Shown here piece after piece: positions 60,233 through 64,000 of a DNA stretch of 64,000 bases. The stretch lies in the NCBI GenBank assembly GCA_910588185.1, contig CAJUQR010000007.1, positions 1-64,000 on the forward strand, written 5' to 3'. The stretch comes from an uncultured Peptostreptococcaceae bacterium. Lineage in GTDB: Bacteria > Bacillota > Clostridia > Peptostreptococcales > Anaerovoracaceae. The position numbers were made by a program, and so were the translations under genes. The notes beneath the pieces were generated by a model that was not told the DNA's origin, did no database searches, and worked only from the letters and a program-made list of their open reading frames with translations. Numbering within the stretch: position 1 is the stretch's first letter; the number at the start of each line of letters is the position of its first letter.

Positions 60233-61183
60233 TTAGTTATTACTCTCAAGCTTTTCACATTCACCAGCATTTTCACTCTCGCCAGGGTCTTTTCTGACGG
60301 CGAAGTTTACTCCTGTAGCTCCTATCAGTATCATAGCAGTTGCAATCCCCTGAATAAGGCTAAACGGCTCGTGAAGATAGAATACTCCTGCAACAACGGT
60401 TATTACTGTAGATACCGCAGCAAAAGCCGCTCTTCTTGTTGCTCCGATTACAGAAATTGCATAATTGGAACAAAGGAAAGCAATTATATTACAGCCAATA
60501 GCAAGGTACATTACACATGCAAGGAATCCCATATTTGTAAACGGCAATGTTACAAACTCTGTAAGAGTTCCTTTAAATCCGTTTTCAACAAGAGCACACG
60601 CAGTAAATACTACCGTTCCCGAAATACACATTGCATAAGTCTTTTCTGCGCTGTTAAAGTCCTTAAGCTTTTGAGATGTAATAGAATATGCTGCATCACT
60701 GCATACAGCCAATATAAGTATAAAATACCCAAGTATATTGCTTGACGTCTGAAGGCCTCCGATGCCGGCAACGATAACTGCTCCGGAAACCGTCAAGATC
60801 ATAAACAACACCTGTAACTTCGTCGGTTTATCTTTTAGAAAAACTATACTGAAAATCATAGTCATAATAGGAATACATGCAATGATAATTCCGCTCTCTG
60901 ATGCAGTTGTAAGTTTAACTCCAAGCGCTTCTAATATGTAATAAAATATAGGCTGAAACAAACTCAAAAGCAGCAAAGGCTTAATATCTTTTCCTTTAAG
61001 ATTTACCTTCAGTACTCCAAGCAGTATGCAAACTGTCATAGCTACAAGCGCTATTATGTTTCTCCACGCTAGCATAGTAAAAAGTGATATTTCGGTCACG
61101 CACATCTTGATAAATATAAAACTCAGACCAAATAAAAATGATGTAACAAGACAAAGTGCTACTGCTTTAAATGTTTTTGACAT
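60233..61183 (-). CDS. DMT-superfamily EamA transporter
   Basis: 316-residue protein with about ten helices in two EamA repeats (first repeat FGLSFIFIKMCVTEISLFTMLAWR, cut here to FGLSFIFIKM; second repeat near SVIGATRRAAFAA...LHEPFSL). Such proteins export amino acids or metabolites. It is divergent from an aminotransferase gene with 142 bp between, so the two may share regulation; the substrate may be an amino acid but this is an inference. Confidence 0.88.
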   Translation of the reverse strand: MSKTFKAVALCLVTSFLFGLSFIFIKMCVTEISLFTMLAWRNIIALVAMTVCILLGVLKVNLKGKDIKPLLLLSLFQPIFYYILEALGVKLTTASESGIIIACIPIMTMIFSIVFLKDKPTKLQVLFMILTVSGAVIVAGIGGLQTSSNILGYFILILAVCSDAAYSITSQKLKDFNSAEKTYAMCISGTVVFTACALVENGFKGTLTEFVTLPFTNMGFLACVMYLAIGCNIIAFLCSNYAISVIGATRRAAFAAVSTVITVVAGVFYLHEPFSLIQGIATAMILIGATGVNFAVRKDPGESENAGECEKLESNN

Positions 61184-61325
61184 GAATGATTAAGTACCTT
61201 TCCTAAAAGTTTCATACTCTATTATTCTATACACTTTTTTGAATATTTTCAACATGAAATTTGCTATTTTGCGCAAATAGTGATATTATATAGGGTAATT
61301 TGAAATTTTTATGAGGTGAACGCAA

Positions 61326-62483
61326 ATGAAGCACAAATTTATCGCCAAAAGGTTCTGGAAAGACTACAGCACAGCAATGAGCAGTTCTCAAATTCTTGCC
61401 AGACAATTTGATGACTGTATCAATCTCAGCCTTGGCGACCCGGATCTTGTAACTGACAGCGGAATCATAAATGCAGCTTTTAACGATGCTCTTGCAGGAC
61501 ATACAAAATATACAGACTTTAGGGGAGATCTTGAACTTAGAGCTGCTATCATAGATTATTACAAAAAAGATCTGGGCATAAGCATTAAGGACGAGGAAGT
61601 AATGGTATCTTGCGCTTGCATGGCCATGAACCTGGCATTACAGGCTATATTAGATGATGGAGATGAAGTTATCATTCATGCACCTTACTATACCCAATAT
61701 CCGCAGCAGATAGAACTGGCTCGCGGTGTTCCAATCGTTCTTGATACCTTTGAAGAAGAAGATTTTCAGATAAATGTAAACAGCCTGGAATCCTTGATTA
61801 CTGAGAGAACCAAAGCTATTGTAATCAATACTCCTAACAATCCTACCGGTACTTGTTTTACCAGGGAAACTATGGAGGCTATAGCAAGAATAGCTAAAGA
61901 AAAAGATTTGGTTGTAATATCTGACGAAATATACACCCTTTATTCTTTCGATAATCCATTCATGTCTATGTTAAATATAGACGGCATGAAAGAACGTACC
62001 ATAGTAATTAACAGTTTTTCTAAAGATTTTACCATGACAGGCTGGCGTATAGGACACATAATTGCGCCTGATTATTTAATCACTGTAATGCGTCAAATCA
62101 GTGAAAAAATCATATTTACTTATCCTGCAATGTCACAAAGAGCGGCTTTGTATGCTATGACTCATCGAGATGAAATTCAGCCTGCAATGAGAGAGGAATA
62201 CAAAAGCAGAGTGCTTTATGCAGCGGAAAGAATAAACAGTATTCCCAATATGTCTGTACTTAGCCCAAAAGGAACTTTCTATTTATTCTTTAATATAAAA
62301 AAGACAGGTCTTACTTCTCAAGAGGTTTCTGATAGAATTCTAAAAGAAGCGCATGTACTCACTCTTCCGGGCAATGCCTTCGGCGATTGCGGTGAAGGTT
62401 ACATAAGAATCGCCTGCACAGTCGGTGTAGAAAAGCTGGGAGAAGCTTTTGACCGTATACAAACGATGGATATATTCAAATAA
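61326..62483 (+). CDS. Class I/II aminotransferase (PLP-dependent)
   Basis: 385-residue fold-type I aminotransferase with PLP Lys233 in NSFSKDFTMTGWRIG, NTPNNPTG (179-186 or so), VISDEIYT and the final Arg in YIRIACTV. It is closest to the MalY/aspartate-type and aromatic class I groups, but substrate is undetermined. Divergent from the DMT transporter. GAGGTG upstream of the ATG. Confidence 0.92.
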   Translation: MKHKFIAKRFWKDYSTAMSSSQILARQFDDCINLSLGDPDLVTDSGIINAAFNDALAGHTKYTDFRGDLELRAAIIDYYKKDLGISIKDEEVMVSCACMAMNLALQAILDDGDEVIIHAPYYTQYPQQIELARGVPIVLDTFEEEDFQINVNSLESLITERTKAIVINTPNNPTGTCFTRETMEAIARIAKEKDLVVISDEIYTLYSFDNPFMSMLNIDGMKERTIVINSFSKDFTMTGWRIGHIIAPDYLITVMRQISEKIIFTYPAMSQRAALYAMTHRDEIQPAMREEYKSRVLYAAERINSIPNMSVLSPKGTFYLFFNIKKTGLTSQEVSDRILKEAHVLTLPGNAFGDCGEGYIRIACTVGVEKLGEAFDRIQTMDIFK

Positions 62484-62488
62484 TTCTT

Positions 62489-62532
62489 TTAAAAAACCCA
62501 TCTATCAGATTTTTTCTGGTAAATGGGTTTTA
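62489..62532. terminator. Bidirectional terminator between aminotransferase and SGNH genes
   Basis: AAAAACCCAT...ATGGGTTTT stem with inner ATCAGA/TCTGGT pairing, shared by the convergent genes. It overlaps the end of the SGNH gene by some bases. Confidence 0.8.
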
Positions 62533-63242
62533 TTATTTTTATATAAGCTTGTCCCGATTATAAACTTTTCCGAATACACTTCATAAAGTTTCTCCCGAAC
62601 TGTTTTTACATATGCCGCCTTTCCTTCTTTAGTCAGATGAATACCATCTGAGCCAAAATACTCGGAGTGTCCTAAAGATGCAGAATTCCAATCAATAATA
62701 TGTAAATTGTTATATTCAGATGCAAATGATTCTAATACATTATTAACATGAACCTTGTCATCATTGGTAACATTTATCCAGAAAACTTGCTTGTCTTCAC
62801 AAATTTGCATAATCTTTATTTTTTCAGATTCCGGACAATCACCATTAGTACCTAGTCCCAAAATAACCGGATCTCCCAGCATACCCTTATCCTTAAGTTC
62901 CTGCAATATCCCCGGTGCTGCCCATCCGCTGCGAGAAACTTTAGCATCAAAATAACCTTTAGGAAATTCATCATACAATTCTTCAGCAGCGCCTAGCATA
63001 ACAGAATCTCCTACGCCCACTACAGGCAGATTCATAATGGTACTGTTTAATTCTTCATCATCCTTTAAATCTTCAACAAATAAATTTCTGTCAACAGGTT
63101 GTTCTGAGTTCCCCTTCTCAACAATACGGCTATTTGAAGTAAAATACTGATACATTCCAAATGCAAAGCTACAGCAAATCACAACGCATATACTGTATTT
63201 AAAAATTCTGTTTTTCTTATTTCTTCTATTATTTAACCTCAT
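62505..63242 (-). CDS. Membrane-anchored SGNH-fold esterase
   Basis: 245 residues. A membrane helix at about 14-31 anchors an extracytoplasmic SGNH domain: block I VGVGDSVMLGA (Ser80), block III GLGTNGD (Asn), block V FGSDGIHLT (Asp/His). This matches the C-terminal half of OatA-type acyltransferases, without their membrane acyltransferase domain, so it probably adds or removes O-acyl groups on cell wall polymers. It sits 4 nt after the NSS gene stop and is probably co-transcribed with it. Confidence 0.85.
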   Translation of the reverse strand: MRLNNRRNKKNRIFKYSICVVICCSFAFGMYQYFTSNSRIVEKGNSEQPVDRNLFVEDLKDDEELNSTIMNLPVVGVGDSVMLGAAEELYDEFPKGYFDAKVSRSGWAAPGILQELKDKGMLGDPVILGLGTNGDCPESEKIKIMQICEDKQVFWINVTNDDKVHVNNVLESFASEYNNLHIIDWNSASLGHSEYFGSDGIHLTKEGKAAYVKTVREKLYEVYSEKFIIGTSLYKNNKTHLPEKI

Positions 63243-63246
63243 ATCC

Positions 63247-64000
63247 CTATATTAAGCCTTGTATCAATATTATTGCAATTAATACAGGCAAAACAATCAT
63301 AAAATAATATTTAAATGCACGAGGCATCTTAATGCCCTTGCCGCAGTTAGCCTCTTCAATATAATTATCAAATCCCCAGCCCCACTTAGTAACGCAGAAT
63401 AACAGATATATCAGCGAGCCCAGCGGAAGCAGCAAATTACTTACCAGAAAATCTTCGCTGTCAAGTACGTCTCTTGCTCCAATTATATGCAAGTCACTCC
63501 ACAGATTATAACCAAGCACACATGGAATACTTGCTACAAGAATAAAAATACAATTTATAACGGTCGCCTTTTTTCTAGTCCATCCGAAGTTGTCCATACT
63601 GCTTGCAAGTATATTTTCAAACACAGCAATAACAGTCGAAAAGCTTGCAAAAGTCATGAATAAGAAGAACAGAGCTCCCCAAACTCTTCCTCCTGTCATA
63701 TTTACAAATACATTAGGAAGTGTGACAAAAATCAATGAAGGGCCTTGATCCGGCTGTACGCCAAACGAGAAGCAGGCCGGAAAAATAATCATACCTGCCA
63801 TAAGCGCCACAAAAGTATCCAATCCGCAGATTCTTACTGCTTCTCCTGTCAAGGTATGATCCTTAGACATATAACTTCCGAAAATCTCCATGGCTCCAAT
63901 ACCAAGACTCAAAGTAAAGAATGATTGATTCATAGCCGCCATAACGACTTTCCCCATACCTACTTCGGCGGCCTTAGCAAAATCAGGAAGCAAATAGAAC
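63247..64000 (-). CDS. NSS-family sodium-dependent transporter, C-terminal part
   Basis: C-terminal half (251 codons) of a second NSS-family symporter; the frame continues past the right edge (FYLLPDFAKA at the edge). Features: GMGKVVMAAMNQSFFTLSLGIG (in parts: NQSFFTLSLGIG), PDQGPSLIFVTLPNVF and FASFSTVIAVFEN with helix 8-type residues. Compared with the NSS protein at 49380 it keeps an additional C-terminal helix (VLPVLIAIILIQGLI). Substrate probably an amino acid. Confidence 0.9.
   Translation of the reverse strand, partial: FYLLPDFAKAAEVGMGKVVMAAMNQSFFTLSLGIGAMEIFGSYMSKDHTLTGEAVRICGLDTFVALMAGMIIFPACFSFGVQPDQGPSLIFVTLPNVFVNMTGGRVWGALFFLFMTFASFSTVIAVFENILASSMDNFGWTRKKATVINCIFILVASIPCVLGYNLWSDLHIIGARDVLDSEDFLVSNLLLPLGSLIYLLFCVTKWGWGFDNYIEEANCGKGIKMPRAFKYYFMIVLPVLIAIILIQGLI

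Overview
The window reads as chromosomal DNA of a low-GC, strictly anaerobic Gram-positive bacterium of the class Clostridia. This rests on a six-subunit Rnf complex in the order C-D-G-E-A-B, rubrerythrin next to a PerR-type regulator, FeoB transporters, a spore-type family 18 hydrolase, class B sortase, a cyclic-di-AMP receptor protein and AGGAGG-type ribosome binding sites. Amino-acid and peptide fermentation is suggested by oligopeptide import, dipeptidase, an ornithine cyclodeaminase-type protein, a proline symporter, a decarboxylase and two NSS transporters. A family-level assignment (for example Anaerovoracaceae or Peptostreptococcaceae) is only a guess.

Layout. 1-154: start of an arginine deiminase/amidinotransferase-family gene running off the left edge. 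234-5216 (minus): rnfCDGEAB. 5217-6060: long intergenic region carrying copy 1 of a dispersed structured repeat. 6061-10906: OCD-type protein, proline symporter and decarboxylase operon with a divergent TetR gene. 10886-14768: glycerate kinase, a broken lactate racemase gene and dipeptidase PepD. 14845-20276: five-gene oligopeptide ABC transporter. 20595-29406 (minus): two tail-anchored-like acidic proteins, a giant UPF0182 protein, long glutamine synthetase and SerS. 29667-32838: small protein gene, tRNA-Lys, a tRNA-linked repeat and a patch of decayed genes. 33100-38712: YlmH-like protein, cation efflux, a candidate structured RNA, NfeD/SPFH pair, purine nucleoside phosphorylase. 38781-42202: feo ferrous-iron operon with a divergent DtxR-type regulator and three operator-like palindromes between them. 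42306-48227: DarA, tRNA-Leu, GH18, glycosyltransferase 51, GntR, IspE, an Ig-like membrane protein, TadA. 48228-49023: second long intergenic region with copy 2 of the repeat. 49024-53061: NSS transporter, alanine racemase, perR-rbr with a PerR box over its own -10. 53136-53339: a MITE-like palindromic element. 53342-64000: small membrane protein, nucleoside-kinase-like protein, DUF2284, a degenerate amidohydrolase with a DUF4430 lipoprotein, sortase B, a FeoA-FeoB fusion, DMT transporter, aminotransferase, SGNH esterase and a second NSS transporter cut by the right edge.

How the genes fit. Rnf couples reduced ferredoxin to NAD and an ion gradient; peptide and amino-acid uptake systems plus ornithine/arginine/proline enzymes could feed that gradient in a fermentative lifestyle. 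Iron is handled by two separate Feo systems under a DtxR-type regulator, and oxidative stress by PerR-rubrerythrin. The most novel sequence signal is the pair of about 300-bp inverted copies (5520-5845 and 48574-48840) of a structured intergenic element that shows a paired substitution preserving a hairpin. Other notable points are a precise small deletion that splits larA just after its catalytic residues, a cluster of three decaying genes near 31-33 kb, a 204-bp palindromic element after rubrerythrin, and an unassigned structured-RNA candidate at 36.2 kb.
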